Source of the DNA: Cloacibacterium caeni
GTDB lineage: Bacteria > Bacteroidota > Bacteroidia > Flavobacteriales > Weeksellaceae
Direction of reading: 5' to 3'
NCBI RefSeq assembly: GCF_907163105.1
Contig: NZ_OU015321.1
Span: 1,736,001 to 1,800,000, forward strand
Length of the DNA: 64,000 nucleotides
Part shown: piece by piece, positions 42,069 to 54,170 of the stretch
Numbering within the stretch: position 1 is the first letter of the stretch
How the letters are laid out: each line of letters starts with the position of its first letter
The notes under the pieces: generated by a model
Told to the model about the DNA's origin: nothing
Database searches by the model: none
The model's input: only the letters and a program-made list of their open reading frames with translations
Made by a program: the position numbers and the translations under genes

Positions 42069-44852
42069 TTATCTTACAATAAGTTTAGAAGAGAAAATGT
42101 ACTCACCTTCTTTTTCAACTTTTACGATGTAATGTCCTTTCGGTAGACTTGGTGAGATTTTTTCTTCTGCATTCACTCCATTTTTAGTGAAAACTAATTT
42201 CCCCGAAATATCAAAAACATTTACGGTAACGTTCTTGTGTTTTGCATTCATTTTTAAGTAGAAATCTCCTCTTGTAGGATTAGGATATACTCTATAGATT
42301 TCTTCTACTGAATTTTCTGTAGTTGCAAGATTGGTATCATTCATAGTTGTGAATATACCTCTACCATAAGTAGAAGCTAAAACAGTTCTTGTACTTGGTC
42401 TATAGTCTAAATTGGTGACTCTTACGTTTCCTAAACCATTTGTATATTGAGACCAAGTTGGTGTAGCACTTAGGAAGTTGGTAGTTCCCCATACTCCTAA
42501 TTCTGTACCTAGAATCACTTCATTTTTATTTTCTGGATTCATCAAAGCACTTCTAATTGGCATATCGGGTAGGTTTCCTTCTTTACTATTCCAAGTTGTC
42601 CCTCCATCTGTAGTATAAAAAACACTATCAGTATTATAATTAGAAATGGTAACGATGATTTCATTATCATTAGTACCATACTGAATATCAGAAATGGCTC
42701 CTAAGAACGGAACGGTTAATTCATTAATTTGATAAATACCAGTATTAGCATAAGTAACTTTAAAAAGTCTACCATTATCAAATCCTACCATAAGTGTTGT
42801 GTATGTGGTTTGATAAGGTGAAGCAGCTAAACAAGAAACATCTTCTGAAGTAAAATTACCTAATATGATTTTACTTCTTCCCAAATTAAGCGGATTAGTT
42901 GATAAACCATCTACTTTATTTAATGTAATTTCTTTTGTTGTGGCATCTTTATTTCCATAAGAATAAAATACATCTATATTTCTATCTAGTGTAGCTTCGT
43001 TTATAAAATGTCCTAAATCGTTATCTGGCGCGTCAATTAAGTCTATATAAGTGTTACTTGGTGCGTGATATAAATAATGATTATTATAAACGTAGCTACT
43101 TATTTTATAAATATTATTATCGTCAAACTCTACAAATGCACCGTCTCCACCATCATAATAAGCATCTGAGTAAAGATTATTTGCTAATGGAGCCCCTGTA
43201 AATCTTCTTGTTCCGTTATCTTGCGCACCTGCTAAAATTTCTTCAGTAGAATTGGTCTTAGTAGGATTCATTTTTGCATCATAGAATTGGGTAACATTAT
43301 ATCTATTATTTCTTACTGAAATTCCTGTATTAGTAACAATATTAGCTTTATTAGAACAGAAATATATTCCACCATCATTTCCAAATACAATTTGGTTACT
43401 ATCTTTCGGGTTGAAGACTATGGCATGCTGGTCTGCATGAACTAGAGAAACCGAAAGCGTAGCCAACTGATTATTATTAGACCATTTAGAAATTTGAGTC
43501 CACGTAGAACCAGAGTTGGTACTTCTAAATAAATCAATACCTCCTACATAAACTGTAGCATCATTGGTAGGATCTGTTACAATTACCAAATCATAGAAAC
43601 TTTGGCCTCTTGTAAAATCATTAGCAGGAATCCCTGTATCTTTATCTTTCGGGAGGGTAACACCAGAATTCACTACATTACTAGCTGCCCATGTAGCACC
43701 TGTATCTGTAGTTTTAATAATTCTAACTGGCTCTGTAGAACCACTTCCCTGAAGCAAACCATAAGCTACAGCACCGTTTGTCTTAGAAAGTGCAATTTGT
43801 ACTCTAGAATTTGACAAATTTGCATTATATATATTAGTGAAATTTATTCCGTCTATAGAACGAAAAATTTTACCACCTGATGTTGTACCACCAAACAAAG
43901 CCCCTCTTGTAGAAACCCAAACTGAATTATCAAAACCTATTTCTATTTGCTGAATTGAATAGCCTATATAACTAGCTTCTGGTAAACTTAATGAAGTGAT
44001 TCTTGTAAAATTCGAACCATCTGTAGATTTATAAAGCCCTGATTGGTATAGTCCATGAAAGCCTTCGTTATAACCGCCACTTACTCCCGCATAAACTTCG
44101 GACACTCCTCCGTTATTTCTTACTTTAATGTCATTTACATAGAAATAACCATTTCTAATTCCTTGTGAGTTATAAGTATTTGCTGGTGCAAAAATTTGTG
44201 TCCAAGTTGCACCTCCATTTGTAGTTTTCCAAATACCAGCTCCTACATTATCTTGTGTAGAAGATTCACCAGTTCCCACATACATAATTTGTGGATTATT
44301 AGGATCTGCAGCAATACATACTACAGAAAGATTTGCCCAAAAATCATTAATTGGTGACCATTCAGAAGAGGCATTGGTAATATCATTATTTACCCAAAGT
44401 CCTCCAGAAACTCCACCGGCAAAAACTCTTTTTCCTGTAGCATCGTTTGGATCAAATAAAATTGCCCTAGTTCTTCCTCCTACACTATATGGTCCTCTCT
44501 CAAACCATTGTGTGTTATTAATTGAGTTAATTCTTTGATTGGAATTAGGAATAATATTTCCTAGAAAAGAGATATTTTGTTTTGGAGCGTATTTACCAGA
44601 TTTAATTTCATTATTTAGTTTCACTAAACTCTGAAACTTATTCTCGCCAGTTACTGGATCAATCGTATTTTTTAAATCTCTGATGTTATATTCTTTTGGT
44701 GGAACTTGTCCATCAGATTTTAATTTGCTGGCATTATTTTCTATATTCTTAATGTGACTTTCGAGAGTAGCTCTTCTTTCATTAAGGGTTTGCGAATAAA
44801 CTTTACTTACAAATAGTAAAAGTAAAAAAGGAAATAAGTATATTTTTTTCAT
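42069..44852 (-). CDS. T9SS-secreted beta-propeller (BNR/VPS10-like) protein
   Basis: 927 residues from ATG 44852 (MKKIYLFPFLLLLF); the longer frame puts 18 non-signal residues ahead. A signal peptide (1-19, ending VYSQ) is followed by about 800 residues with BNR/sialidase-type repeats (IWKTTNGGATWTQIF, FRSTNSGSTWTQIS, FYTTDGGTTWNSKE, and others), each an Asp-box. The end is a T9SS type A sorting domain (YRVYPNPTRGDFYLKM to SSKLIVR). Related proteins are called glycosyl hydrolase or exo-alpha-sialidase, but no catalytic residues are clear. Probably cell-surface or secreted. Confidence 0.9.
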   Translation of the reverse strand: MKKIYLFPFLLLLFVSKVYSQTLNERRATLESHIKNIENNASKLKSDGQVPPKEYNIRDLKNTIDPVTGENKFQSLVKLNNEIKSGKYAPKQNISFLGNIIPNSNQRINSINNTQWFERGPYSVGGRTRAILFDPNDATGKRVFAGGVSGGLWVNNDITNASSEWSPINDFWANLSVVCIAADPNNPQIMYVGTGESSTQDNVGAGIWKTTNGGATWTQIFAPANTYNSQGIRNGYFYVNDIKVRNNGGVSEVYAGVSGGYNEGFHGLYQSGLYKSTDGSNFTRITSLSLPEASYIGYSIQQIEIGFDNSVWVSTRGALFGGTTSGGKIFRSIDGINFTNIYNANLSNSRVQIALSKTNGAVAYGLLQGSGSTEPVRIIKTTDTGATWAASNVVNSGVTLPKDKDTGIPANDFTRGQSFYDLVIVTDPTNDATVYVGGIDLFRSTNSGSTWTQISKWSNNNQLATLSVSLVHADQHAIVFNPKDSNQIVFGNDGGIYFCSNKANIVTNTGISVRNNRYNVTQFYDAKMNPTKTNSTEEILAGAQDNGTRRFTGAPLANNLYSDAYYDGGDGAFVEFDDNNIYKISSYVYNNHYLYHAPSNTYIDLIDAPDNDLGHFINEATLDRNIDVFYSYGNKDATTKEITLNKVDGLSTNPLNLGRSKIILGNFTSEDVSCLAASPYQTTYTTLMVGFDNGRLFKVTYANTGIYQINELTVPFLGAISDIQYGTNDNEIIVTISNYNTDSVFYTTDGGTTWNSKEGNLPDMPIRSALMNPENKNEVILGTELGVWGTTNFLSATPTWSQYTNGLGNVRVTNLDYRPSTRTVLASTYGRGIFTTMNDTNLATTENSVEEIYRVYPNPTRGDFYLKMNAKHKNVTVNVFDISGKLVFTKNGVNAEEKISPSLPKGHYIVKVEKEGEYIFSSKLIVR

Positions 44853-44893
44853 TTGAAATTTTTTACGAAGATAAAGACTTTTTTTGCAAAAAA

Positions 44894-44925
44894 AAATCCT
44901 AGCCATTTTAAAATGACTAGGATTT
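44894..44925 (-). terminator. Terminator of the DUF3467 gene
   Basis: AAATCCTAG pairs with CTAGGATTT, and the inner CATTTTAAAATG continues the stem after a C/A mismatch (44894-44925). An A-run on the left gives the T-tract in the minus direction. Confidence 0.8.
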
Positions 44926-44947
44926 AGAATATTTTATTAAATTTTGA

Positions 44948-45250
44948 TTATGCTTGAGCATTACCAGCACCTACTACGAAAGGTTCAACTTCTTTGATTT
45001 CTCCGAATTGAGCTTCATAGTTTTGGATATTTTGTTGAAGAGCAGCTAAAACTCTTTTTGCATGAAGAGGAGCAAGGATTACTCTGCTTCTTACTTGAGC
45101 CTGCTGAACTCCTGGCATTAATTGAATAAAATCTAATACAAACTCAGATGGTGAGTGGTTTACTAATGCAAGGTTGCAATAAGCACCAGCTGCTACCATT
45201 TCGTTTAATTGAATATTGATGTTTTGATCTTGGTTTTGGTTGTTATCCAT
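44948..45250 (-). CDS. DUF3467 domain protein
   Basis: A 100-residue soluble protein with the DUF3467 pattern: GAYCNLALVNHSPSEFVLDF, IQLMPGVQQAQVRSRVILAP, then LHAKRVLAALQQNIQNYEAQ and a Gly/Pro/Phe-containing end. Function unknown. It lies directly downstream of rpoC, a position shared by many Bacteroidota, but is separated from it by a terminator. Confidence 0.9.
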   Translation of the reverse strand: MDNNQNQDQNINIQLNEMVAAGAYCNLALVNHSPSEFVLDFIQLMPGVQQAQVRSRVILAPLHAKRVLAALQQNIQNYEAQFGEIKEVEPFVVGAGNAQA

Positions 45251-45295
45251 TTTTATAAGTTTTAATAAGTTAATATTTTACATTCAAAAAAAAAG

Positions 45296-45331
45296 AAGGT
45301 TTAAAGAACAGTAAAACTGTCTTTAAACCTT
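45296..45331 (-). terminator. Terminator of rpoBC
   Basis: AAGGTTTAAAGA(A)CAGT (45296-45312) pairs with ACTGTCTTTAAACCTT (45316-45331) with one bulged A. In the minus direction it is followed by a long T-run. Confidence 0.88.
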
Positions 45332-45340
45332 ACATTCATA

Positions 45341-48300
45341 TTAATTTAAATCCTCGAATTCTTTTTTAGAACCCACGATTACACTTTGATAATCTTTAAG
45401 ACCTGTACCTGCAGGAATTCTGTGTCCTACGATTACATTTTCTTTAAGACCGTTTAGTTCGTCTACTTTACCAGACACTGCTGCTTCGTTTAGAACTTTA
45501 GTAGTCTCTTGGAATGATGCTGCAGACATGAAAGACTTAGTCTGTAAAGCTGCTCTGGTAATACCTTGTAATACAGGCGTTGCAGTTGCAGTAAGTGCTT
45601 CACGAACTTCTACTAATTGAAGATCTTCTCTCTTCAGTTTAGAATTTTCGTCTCTCAATTCTCTAGCGGTAATCATTTGACCAGCTTTGAAAATTTTAGA
45701 ATCTCCTGGTTCAGTTACTACTTTCAATCCGAAAACTCTGTTGTTTTCTTCAAGGAAATCATATTTATGTTCAAGACTGTTTTCAAGGAATTGGGTATCA
45801 CCTCCGTCTACGATTTCTACTTTAGTCATCATCTGTCTTACGATGATTTCGAAATGCTTATCGTCAATTTTTACCCCTTGTAAACGGTAAACTTCTTGAA
45901 TTTCGTTTACTAAATACTCTTGAACAGCTGTTGGACCTTTGATTCTTAAGATATCATCTGGTGTTACAGAACCGTCAGAAAGTGGCGAGCCAGCTCTCAC
46001 GAAGTCGTTTTCTTGAACTAAGATTTGATTAGAAAGTTTTACTAAATATTTCTTAATCTCACCAGTTTTAGATTCTACGATTAATTCACGGTTACCTCTC
46101 TTAATTTTACCATAAGAAACTACCCCGTCAATTTCTGTAACTACAGCAGGATTAGAAGGATTTCTCGCTTCGAATAATTCGGTTACTCTTGGTAAACCTC
46201 CTGTGATATCCCCTGCTTTTGCAGATTTTCTAGGAATTTTGATTAAGACTTTACCTGCCTTAATTTTTTCACCATCATTTACCATTAAGTGAGCTCCTAC
46301 TGGTAAGTTGTATGCTTTTTGCTCAATTCCTTTAGAATCTACCACTTTCAAGGTAGGAATGGCTTTCTTATTTCTAGATTCTGAGATTACTTTTTCTTCG
46401 AAACCTGTTTGTTCGTCGATTTCTAATTGGAAAGAAACCCCTTGAATAATATCTTCGTATTCTACTTTACCAGCAGTTTCTGCGATGATAACCGCGTTAT
46501 ATGGATCCCATTTTGCAATAAGGTCTCCTTTTTTCACTTTATCACCAGGTTTTACAGAAAGTGCAGAACCATAAGGTACGTTTGCTACCATTAATGGTGT
46601 TCTAGCTGCATTATCTGCTACTAAACGGAATTCTGTAGAACGAGAAATTACGATATCTGCTTCATTACCATTTTCATCTTCAGAAATAATGGTTCTTAAT
46701 TCGTCAAATTCTACGATACCATCTCTCTTAGCAACGATAGTAGGATTTTCTGAAACGTTTCCTGCAGTTCCCCCTTGGTGGAAAGTTCTCAGTGTAAGCT
46801 GAGTACCTGGTTCCCCAATTGATTGTGCCGCAATTACACCTACAGCTTCTCCCATGTGAATCATCTTACCTGTAGCTAGGTTACGTCCGTAACATTTCGC
46901 ACAGATACCTTTTTTAGCTTCACAAGTCAATGGTGAACGAACTTCTACGGTTTCTATACCCGCTTCTTCTACTTTTTTAGCAAGCTCTTCGTTAATCAAC
47001 TCATCAGCGTGAACTAAAATTTCGTCGTTTTCTGGATTATAGATGTCGTGAAGAGAAACTCTACCTAAAATTCTTTCAGATAGTTTTTCTACGATTTCAT
47101 CATTTTTCTTCAATGCAGCTACTTCTGTACCTCTTAAAGTACCACAATCATCTTCTGTAATGATTACGTCTTGAGCTACGTCTACTAATCTTCTTGTTAA
47201 GTAACCAGCATCCGCAGTTTTAAGAGCGGTATCCGCAAGACCTTTACGAGCACCGTGGGTAGAGATAAAGTATTCCAAAATTGATAAACCTTCTTTAAAG
47301 TTCGCAATAATTGGGTTTTCGATGATCTCGGCTCCTACTGCACCAGCTTTTTGTGGTTTTGCCATCAAACCTCTCATACCAGATAACTGACGAATCTGTT
47401 CTTTAGAACCCCTCGCTCCAGAATCTAGCATCATATATACAGAGTTGAATCCACCTTGGTCAGATTTCATTCTGCTCATAATCATCTCAGTAAGACCAGC
47501 ATTGGTATTGGTCCAAACGTCAATTACTTGGTTATAACGTTCTGTATCTGTGATAAGACCCATGTTATAGTTCCCTTTAATCTCGTCTACTGTTTCAATT
47601 GCTTGAGCAATCATGGTTTTCTTTTCTGCTGGTACTACAATATCAGCCAGTGAGAAAGATAGACCGCCTTTGAAAGCGTTCATATAACCAAGATTTTTCA
47701 TATCATCAAGGAACTTAACAGTAGTTGGGAAATCTGTATCTGCTAAGATTTTACCAATTACGTTTCTTAATGATTTTTTAGTCAATAATTCATCAATATA
47801 ACCTACTTGTTTAGGAACAATTTGGTTAAATAAAATTCTACCAACTGTAGTATCTTGAAGTTTAGTTACTATTTCTCCTTCTTCTGTTTTAAATGGAAGT
47901 CTACATCTTACTTTAGCGTTAAGAGAAACTTGACCTTCAGAGTAAGCAATTTCTACTTCTTCTGGAGAATAGAATACTAAACCTTCACCTTTTACCTTGT
48001 GCGTTTCTGTAGAATGCGCTTCTTTGGTCATGAAATATAGACCAAGAACCATGTCCTGAGAAGGTACGGTAATAGGAGAACCGTTAGCTGGGTTCAAGAT
48101 ATTCTGAGAACCTAGCATTAATAACTGAGCTTCTAAAATTGCTTCTGGCCCTAATGGTAAGTGTACCGCCATCTGGTCACCATCGAAGTCGGCGTTGAAT
48201 GCCGTAGTTACTAACGGGTGAAGTTGGATAGCTTTACCTTCAATCATTTTAGGCTGGAACGCTTGGATACCCAATCTGTGAAGAGTAGGTGCACGGTTCA

Positions 48301-49606
48301 ATAGAACTGGGTGACCTTTCATCACGTTTTCTAGAATATCATAAACTACTGGTTCTTTTCTATCAATAATTCTTTTAGCAGATTTTACTGTTTTTACAAT
48401 ACCTCTTTCAATTAACTTTCTAATGATAAATGGTTTGTAAAGTTCTGCTGCCATATCTTTAGGGATACCACACTCATGTAATTGTAAGTTAGGACCTACA
48501 ACAATAACCGAACGTGCAGAGTAATCTACCCTTTTTCCTAATAAGTTCTGACGGAAACGACCTTGTTTTCCTTTCAATGAATCTGAAAGTGATTTCAATG
48601 GTCTGTTAGATTCTGATTTTACAGCAGATGATTTTCTAGTGTTATCAAATAATGAATCTACCGCTTCCTGAAGCATACGCTTCTCGTTTCTCAAGATAAC
48701 TTCTGGAGCTTTAATCTCTAAAAGTCTCTTTAGACGGTTGTTTCTAATGATAACTCTTCTGTATAAATCATTTAAATCTGATGTAGCGAATCTACCACCA
48801 TCTAGTGGAACTAGTGGTCTTAATTCTGGTGGAATTACAGGAAGAACACGCATCACCATCCATTCTGGGCGGTTAATCATTCTAGTATTAGCACCTCTAA
48901 GAGCTTCTACTACAGATAATCTTTTTAATGCTTCAGTTCTTCTTTGTTTAGAAGATTCATTGTGAGCTTTGTGACGAAGATCGTAAGAAAGAGCATCTAA
49001 ATCAATTCTCTTTAACAATTCTTCCACTGCTTCAGCACCCATTTTAGCAACAAATTTGTTAGGATCTGTATCTTCTAAATATTGGTTTTCGATAGGAAGC
49101 GTTTCTAAAACATCTAGATATTCTTCTTCTGTTAAGAATTCTTTGTCTTCGAAATCAGAACCGTCTGCTTTTTTAGCGATACCTTGTTGGATTACTACAT
49201 ATCTTTCGTAGTAGATAATCATATCTAATTTCTTAGAAGGTAATCCTAAAAGGTAACCAATTTTGTTTGGAAGTGAACGGAAATACCAGATGTGAGCAAC
49301 TGGAACCACTAAATTAATGTGTCCAATTCTCTCTCTACGTACTTTTTTCTCGGTAACTTCTACACCACAACGGTCACAAACGATGCCTTTGTATCGAATT
49401 CTCTTATATTTTCCACAAGCACATTCGTAATCCTTTACAGGACCGAAGATTTTCTCGCAGAATAAACCATCTCTTTCTGGTTTGTGAGTTCTATAGTTAA
49501 TCGTTTCTGGTTTTAGCACCTCTCCTTTTGACTCTTGAAGAATGATTTCAGGAGAAGCTAAACCGATGGTGATTTTACTAAATCTACTTGTTTTATTTTT
49601 TGACAT
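45341..49606 (-). CDS. rpoC: RNA polymerase beta' subunit
   Basis: 1421 residues. The N-terminal zinc site [20 protein letters not shown], the catalytic [12 protein letters not shown] and the second zinc site ([13 protein letters not shown]) are intact. Length is typical of Bacteroidota, with its lineage-specific spacing but no large insert. It starts 33 bp after rpoB and is cotranscribed with it, ending at a strong terminator. Confidence 0.98.
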   Translation of the reverse strand: MSKNKTSRFSKITIGLASPEIILQESKGEVLKPETINYRTHKPERDGLFCEKIFGPVKDYECACGKYKRIRYKGIVCDRCGVEVTEKKVRRERIGHINLVVPVAHIWYFRSLPNKIGYLLGLPSKKLDMIIYYERYVVIQQGIAKKADGSDFEDKEFLTEEEYLDVLETLPIENQYLEDTDPNKFVAKMGAEAVEELLKRIDLDALSYDLRHKAHNESSKQRRTEALKRLSVVEALRGANTRMINRPEWMVMRVLPVIPPELRPLVPLDGGRFATSDLNDLYRRVIIRNNRLKRLLEIKAPEVILRNEKRMLQEAVDSLFDNTRKSSAVKSESNRPLKSLSDSLKGKQGRFRQNLLGKRVDYSARSVIVVGPNLQLHECGIPKDMAAELYKPFIIRKLIERGIVKTVKSAKRIIDRKEPVVYDILENVMKGHPVLLNRAPTLHRLGIQAFQPKMIEGKAIQLHPLVTTAFNADFDGDQMAVHLPLGPEAILEAQLLMLGSQNILNPANGSPITVPSQDMVLGLYFMTKEAHSTETHKVKGEGLVFYSPEEVEIAYSEGQVSLNAKVRCRLPFKTEEGEIVTKLQDTTVGRILFNQIVPKQVGYIDELLTKKSLRNVIGKILADTDFPTTVKFLDDMKNLGYMNAFKGGLSFSLADIVVPAEKKTMIAQAIETVDEIKGNYNMGLITDTERYNQVIDVWTNTNAGLTEMIMSRMKSDQGGFNSVYMMLDSGARGSKEQIRQLSGMRGLMAKPQKAGAVGAEIIENPIIANFKEGLSILEYFISTHGARKGLADTALKTADAGYLTRRLVDVAQDVIITEDDCGTLRGTEVAALKKNDEIVEKLSERILGRVSLHDIYNPENDEILVHADELINEELAKKVEEAGIETVEVRSPLTCEAKKGICAKCYGRNLATGKMIHMGEAVGVIAAQSIGEPGTQLTLRTFHQGGTAGNVSENPTIVAKRDGIVEFDELRTIISEDENGNEADIVISRSTEFRLVADNAARTPLMVANVPYGSALSVKPGDKVKKGDLIAKWDPYNAVIIAETAGKVEYEDIIQGVSFQLEIDEQTGFEEKVISESRNKKAIPTLKVVDSKGIEQKAYNLPVGAHLMVNDGEKIKAGKVLIKIPRKSAKAGDITGGLPRVTELFEARNPSNPAVVTEIDGVVSYGKIKRGNRELIVESKTGEIKKYLVKLSNQILVQENDFVRAGSPLSDGSVTPDDILRIKGPTAVQEYLVNEIQEVYRLQGVKIDDKHFEIIVRQMMTKVEIVDGGDTQFLENSLEHKYDFLEENNRVFGLKVVTEPGDSKIFKAGQMITARELRDENSKLKREDLQLVEVREALTATATPVLQGITRAALQTKSFMSAASFQETTKVLNEAAVSGKVDELNGLKENVIVGHRIPAGTGLKDYQSVIVGSKKEFEDLN

Positions 49607-49639
49607 AATCTGTTCAAATAAAAATTAAAAAAATGAGGA

Positions 49640-52600
49640 TTACTCTTCCAATCTTATATCAAGACCTAGACCTTGTAATTCGTGTAACAATACGTTGAAA
49701 GATTCTGGAATACCAGGTTCTGGCATAGCCTCACCTTTTGCGATTGCTTCATACGTTTTCGCTCTACCGATTACGTCGTCTGATTTCACGGTTAAGATTT
49801 CTCTCAAGATGTTAGACGCTCCGAATGCTTCTAGAGCCCAAACCTCCATCTCTCCGAATCTCTGACCACCGAATTGTGCTTTACCTCCTAATGGTTGCTG
49901 AGTAATTAATGAATAAGGACCGATAGAACGTGCGTGCATCTTATCATCTACCATGTGTCCTAGTTTCAACATATAAATTACCCCAACTGTAGCAGGCTGA
50001 GTAAATCTCTCACCAGTACCACCATCATATAAATAAGTACTTCCGTAGATAGGAAGACCTGCTTTTTCGGTGTATTCTGTGATTTGTTCTAAGCTTGCAC
50101 CATCAAAGATAGGAGTAGCAAATTTTAATCCTAATTTTTTACCAGCCCATCCTAAAACGGTTTCGTAAATCTGACCGATGTTCATACGAGAAGGTACACC
50201 TAGTGGATTCAATACGATATCTACAGGAGTTCCGTCTTCTAAGAATGGCATATCTTCTTCTCTTACGATTCTAGACACGATACCTTTGTTACCGTGACGA
50301 CCTGCCATTTTATCACCTACGTTTAATTTACGTTTTTTAGCGATGTATACTTTAGCTAGTTTAATGATACCTGCTGGTAGTTCGTCTCCGATGGAAATAG
50401 CATATTTCTCACGGTTTTTAACTCCTTGAATATCATTATATTTAATTTTATAGTTATGAATTAATTGTTTAATTAAATCATTTTTGTCTGCATCTACAGT
50501 CCAATCTGCACCACTTACGTTTACATAATCTTCTACAGATTGAAGAAGTTTAAGCGTAAACTTAGCTCCTTTTGGAATGATTTCTTCTTCTAAGTCGTTA
50601 TTAACACCTTGAGAAGTTTTACCATTAACAAGAGTATTTAATTTTTCAAGAAGGGTATTTCTTAATTCATCGAATTGAGCTTTGTATCTGTTTTCGATTT
50701 CTTCAAGTTTTAACTTCTCTTCAGTTCTTTTCTTCTTGTCTTTGATGTTTCTTGAGAATAATTTTTTGTTGATAACAACACCTCTTAGTGAAGAGTCTGC
50801 TTTTAATGAAGCATCTTTTACATCACCAGCTTTGTCACCAAAGATTGCTCTCAATAGTTTTTCTTCTGGTGTAGGATCAGATTCACCTTTTGGAGTAATT
50901 TTACCAATTAAGATATCACCAGGCTTCACTTCTGCACCAATTCTAATCATACCGTTTTCATCAAGGTCTTTCGTAGCCTCTTCAGAAACGTTAGGAATAT
51001 CTGCAGTTAGTTCTTCCATACCTAGTTTGGTATCTCTTACCTCTAATGAATACTCATCTACGTGGATAGAAGTAAACCAGTCTTCTCTTACTACTTTCTC
51101 ATTGATTACAATCGCATCCTCGAAGTTATACCCTTTCCAAGGCATGAAGGCTACAGTAAGGTTTCTACCAATAGCTAATTCTCCTTTTTCGGTAGCGTAA
51201 CCATCACAAAGCACTTGTCCTTTTACTACTGTATCACCCACTCTCACGTTTGGTCTAAGAGTAATGGTAGTAGATTGGTTGGTTTTTCTGAACTTAGTTA
51301 AGTTATATGTTTTAGTAGCAGATTCGAATTGTACTAAATCCTCATCTTCGCTTCTTTCGTATTTAATTACGATTTTGTCTGCATCTACATATTCTACTAC
51401 ACCATTTCCTTCAGCATTAATTAAAATTCTAGAATCTGTAGCCACTTGTTTTTCTAAACCTGTACCTACGATTGGAGCTTCTGGTTTTAACAATGGAACA
51501 GCCTGACGCATCATGTTAGATCCCATCAATGCACGGTTCGCATCATCATGCTCCAAGAAAGGAATTAAAGATGCAGAAATACCAGCAATCTGGTTAGGTG
51601 CGATATCTAATAAGTCTACTTGACTAGGCTCTACTACTGGATAGTCACCATCAAGACGAGCGATAACTCTTTCTGTATTGAAGGTACCATCATCTGCTAA
51701 ATCTACGTTTGCCTGAGCAATGATTTTAGATTCTTCGTCTTCTGCATTTAAATAGATTGGTGCTGCAGAGAAATCTACTTTACCATTTTCTACTTTTCTA
51801 TACGGAGTTTCGATGAAACCTAAAGTATTGATTTTTGCATAACATCCTAATGAAGAAATCAAACCGATGTTTGGTCCTTCAGGAGTTTCAATCGGACAAA
51901 TTCTTCCGTAGTGAGTATGGTGAACGTCACGCACCTCGAAACCTGCTCTTTCTCTTGATAAACCACCAGGTCCTAAAGCTGATAATCTTCTCTTGTGAGT
52001 GATTTCAGACAATGGGTTGGTTTGGTCCATAAACTGAGAAAGCTGGTTGGTACCAAAGAATGAATTGATTACCGAAGTTAACGTTTTAGCATTTACTAAG
52101 TCTAGTGGTGTAAAGATTTCGTTATCTCTTACGTTCATTCTTTCTTTAATTGTTCTCGCAATTCTAGAAAGACCTACACCGAATTGACCAGCTAATTGCT
52201 CACCAACAGTTTTAATTCTTCTGTTTGATAAGTGGTCTATATCATCTACTTCAGTTTTAGAATTAGCTAATTCTATTAAGTGTCTAACGATAGAGATAAT
52301 ATCTTCTTTAGTAAGAACTTCTGTAGTAGTAGGGATGTTAAGACCTAATTTTTTGTTCAATCTGTAACGACCAACTTCACCTAATGAATATCTTTGTTCT
52401 GAGAAGAATAATTTTTCGATAATTCCTCTTGCTGTTTCTTCATCTGGTGGATCTGCGTTACGTAACTGACGATAAATGTATTCTACCGCTTCTTTTTCTG
52501 AGTTGGTAGGGTCTTTTTGTAATGTATTTTGAATGATAGAGAATTCTCCGCTATTTTCGTTGTGGATTAAGATAGACTTAACACCAGCATCTAAAATAAG

Positions 52601-53467
52601 GTCTAAGTGTTCTTTTTCAAGAACAGTTTCTCTGTCAAGGATAATTTCATTTCTTTCAATAGAAACTACTTCACCTGTATCTTCGTCTACGAAATCTTCG
52701 AACCAAGTATTCAATACTCTCGCTGCTAAAGTTCTACCTTGAACTTTTTTAAGATTCGCTTTAGATACTTTTACTTCTTCTGCAAGGTCAAAAATCTGAA
52801 GAATTTCTTTATCAGACTCATAACCGATTGCTCTAAGTAATGTAGTTAAAGGTAATTTCTTTTTACGGTCAATATACGCATACATTACGTTATTGATATC
52901 CGTAGTAAATTCCATCCAAGATCCTTTGAAAGGGATAATTCTTGAATAGTACAATTTAGTTCCGTTAGCGTGATAAGTTTGCCCGAAGAAAACACCTGGA
53001 GATCTGTGCAATTGTGTTACAATTACACGTTCTGCACCATTGATGATGAAAGAACCAGAAGGTGTCATATAAGGAACTGGACCTAAATATACATCTTGAA
53101 TTACAGTTTGGAAATCTTCGTGTTCCGGGTCTGTACAGTATAGTTTAAGTCTTGCTTTTAGAGGAACTGAATAGGTAAGTCCTCTTTCCACGCATTCGTC
53201 AATAGAATAACGAGGAGAATCTACCAAATAATCTAGAAATTCTAAAACGAATTGGTTTCTAGAGTCTGTGATAGGAAAGTTTTCTTGAAAAGTCTTGTAA
53301 AGACCCTCATTCACTCTGTCCTCAGGAAGTGTATCTAACTGGAAAAATTCTTTGAAAGATTGCAACTGGATATCTAAGAAATCCGGAGTCACAACGTTCC
53401 CTTTCGCAGAAGAAAAGTTAATTCTTTGATTTTCCTGAGTGCTTGTGATAGCTTTTGATTTACTCAT
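49640..53467 (-). CDS. rpoB: RNA polymerase beta subunit
   Basis: 1275 residues. The rifampicin region is visible as [20 protein letters not shown], with [20 protein letters not shown]; the residues match a sensitive-type sequence as far as I can judge. Other landmarks are the [12 protein letters not shown] catalytic-centre motif and the C-terminal [10 protein letters not shown]. The gap to rplL contains two hairpins (see 53562-53717). Confidence 0.98.
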   Translation of the reverse strand: MSKSKAITSTQENQRINFSSAKGNVVTPDFLDIQLQSFKEFFQLDTLPEDRVNEGLYKTFQENFPITDSRNQFVLEFLDYLVDSPRYSIDECVERGLTYSVPLKARLKLYCTDPEHEDFQTVIQDVYLGPVPYMTPSGSFIINGAERVIVTQLHRSPGVFFGQTYHANGTKLYYSRIIPFKGSWMEFTTDINNVMYAYIDRKKKLPLTTLLRAIGYESDKEILQIFDLAEEVKVSKANLKKVQGRTLAARVLNTWFEDFVDEDTGEVVSIERNEIILDRETVLEKEHLDLILDAGVKSILIHNENSGEFSIIQNTLQKDPTNSEKEAVEYIYRQLRNADPPDEETARGIIEKLFFSEQRYSLGEVGRYRLNKKLGLNIPTTTEVLTKEDIISIVRHLIELANSKTEVDDIDHLSNRRIKTVGEQLAGQFGVGLSRIARTIKERMNVRDNEIFTPLDLVNAKTLTSVINSFFGTNQLSQFMDQTNPLSEITHKRRLSALGPGGLSRERAGFEVRDVHHTHYGRICPIETPEGPNIGLISSLGCYAKINTLGFIETPYRKVENGKVDFSAAPIYLNAEDEESKIIAQANVDLADDGTFNTERVIARLDGDYPVVEPSQVDLLDIAPNQIAGISASLIPFLEHDDANRALMGSNMMRQAVPLLKPEAPIVGTGLEKQVATDSRILINAEGNGVVEYVDADKIVIKYERSEDEDLVQFESATKTYNLTKFRKTNQSTTITLRPNVRVGDTVVKGQVLCDGYATEKGELAIGRNLTVAFMPWKGYNFEDAIVINEKVVREDWFTSIHVDEYSLEVRDTKLGMEELTADIPNVSEEATKDLDENGMIRIGAEVKPGDILIGKITPKGESDPTPEEKLLRAIFGDKAGDVKDASLKADSSLRGVVINKKLFSRNIKDKKKRTEEKLKLEEIENRYKAQFDELRNTLLEKLNTLVNGKTSQGVNNDLEEEIIPKGAKFTLKLLQSVEDYVNVSGADWTVDADKNDLIKQLIHNYKIKYNDIQGVKNREKYAISIGDELPAGIIKLAKVYIAKKRKLNVGDKMAGRHGNKGIVSRIVREEDMPFLEDGTPVDIVLNPLGVPSRMNIGQIYETVLGWAGKKLGLKFATPIFDGASLEQITEYTEKAGLPIYGSTYLYDGGTGERFTQPATVGVIYMLKLGHMVDDKMHARSIGPYSLITQQPLGGKAQFGGQRFGEMEVWALEAFGASNILREILTVKSDDVIGRAKTYEAIAKGEAMPEPGIPESFNVLLHELQGLGLDIRLEE

Positions 53468-53561
53468 AAAATGGTAAGAAAAGTTGGGTTAAAAAATATT
53501 TTACTTTATTTTGAAAAATATCAGCAAGATTAAAGACTAAGGTCCTGGCTCTTAACTAACT

Positions 53562-53594
53562 GCAACACTGGTATATCTTTTCACAGTGTAGTGC
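53562..53594 (-). promoter_or_regulatory. Hairpin in the rpoB leader
   Basis: ACACTG (53565-53570) pairs with CAGTGT (53584-53589), and the outer GCA/TGC continues the stem. It lies in the 267-bp rplL-rpoB gap. On the minus strand a TATTTTGC-like sequence sits just before it, so it could mark the 5' end of a secondary rpoB transcript. Confidence 0.45.
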
Positions 53595-53679
53595 AAAATA
53601 TTTTTTCTTTAGAATTTAAAATTTTCAAATAATTGAAAATCAGTGAGTTATAATTTTAAAACAATTTAACTCTTAAAAT

Positions 53680-53717
53680 AGACATAGACCTACCCAATTT
53701 TGGGAAGGTCTAAGTCT
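53680..53717 (-). terminator. Attenuator-like hairpin between rplL and rpoB
   Basis: Arms of 18 bases (53680-53697 and 53700-53717) pair at 16 positions. In the minus direction the stem is followed by a TTTTAAGAG stretch with a short T-run. Partial termination here would set the ratio of ribosomal proteins to RNA polymerase, as is known in enterobacteria at the same gene junction. Confidence 0.6.
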
Positions 53718-53734
53718 TATACGGTGTAAATAGA

Positions 53735-54103
53735 TTATTTTAATTCTACTTCTGCACCAGCTTCTTCTAATTGCTTCTTAAGAGCTTCAGCTTCATCTTT
53801 AGATGCACCTTCTTTAATTGCAGTTGGAGCACCATCTACCATATCTTTAGCTTCTTTAAGACCAGCACCAGTTAAATCTTTTACTAATTTAACGATAGCT
53901 AATTTAGAAGCACCAGCAGCTTTAAGGATTACGTCGAATTCAGTTTTTTCTTCAGCAGCATCAGCAGCTCCACCAGCAGCTACAACTACAGCAGCAGCAG
54001 CAGGCTCAATTCCGTACTCATCCTTAAGGATAGCAGCAAGTTCGTTTACGTCTTTTACAGTTAAGTTTACTAGCGTTTCAGCTAAATTTTTTAAATCTGA
54101 CAT
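53735..54103 (-). CDS. rplL: Ribosomal protein bL12 (L7/L12)
   Basis: 122 residues, with the N-terminal dimerisation helix, an Ala-rich hinge ([20 protein letters not shown]) and the C-terminal factor-binding domain ([10 protein letters not shown] to [18 protein letters not shown], with [20 protein letters not shown]). It is the multi-copy stalk protein that recruits GTPase factors. Part of the rplKAJL run, 67 bp after rplJ. Confidence 0.98.
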   Translation of the reverse strand: MSDLKNLAETLVNLTVKDVNELAAILKDEYGIEPAAAAVVVAAGGAADAAEEKTEFDVILKAAGASKLAIVKLVKDLTGAGLKEAKDMVDGAPTAIKEGASKDEAEALKKQLEEAGAEVELK

Positions 54104-54170
54104 TGTATTAATGTTTAAATTGTTGAACGATTTATGTTATTTTTTTTGAGTGTCTATTGAGACGGTTTAA

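Noticed and set aside
44853..44906. 18 extra N-terminal residues on the T9SS beta-propeller protein
   Set aside because: They would sit before a perfect signal peptide beginning at ATG 44852, and they overlap the terminator-proximal A/T-rich gap.
50682..51200. Long plus-strand frame (172 codons) inside rpoB
   Set aside because: It is the antisense shadow of a strongly conserved gene, with Ser/Leu-rich composition typical of such shadows.
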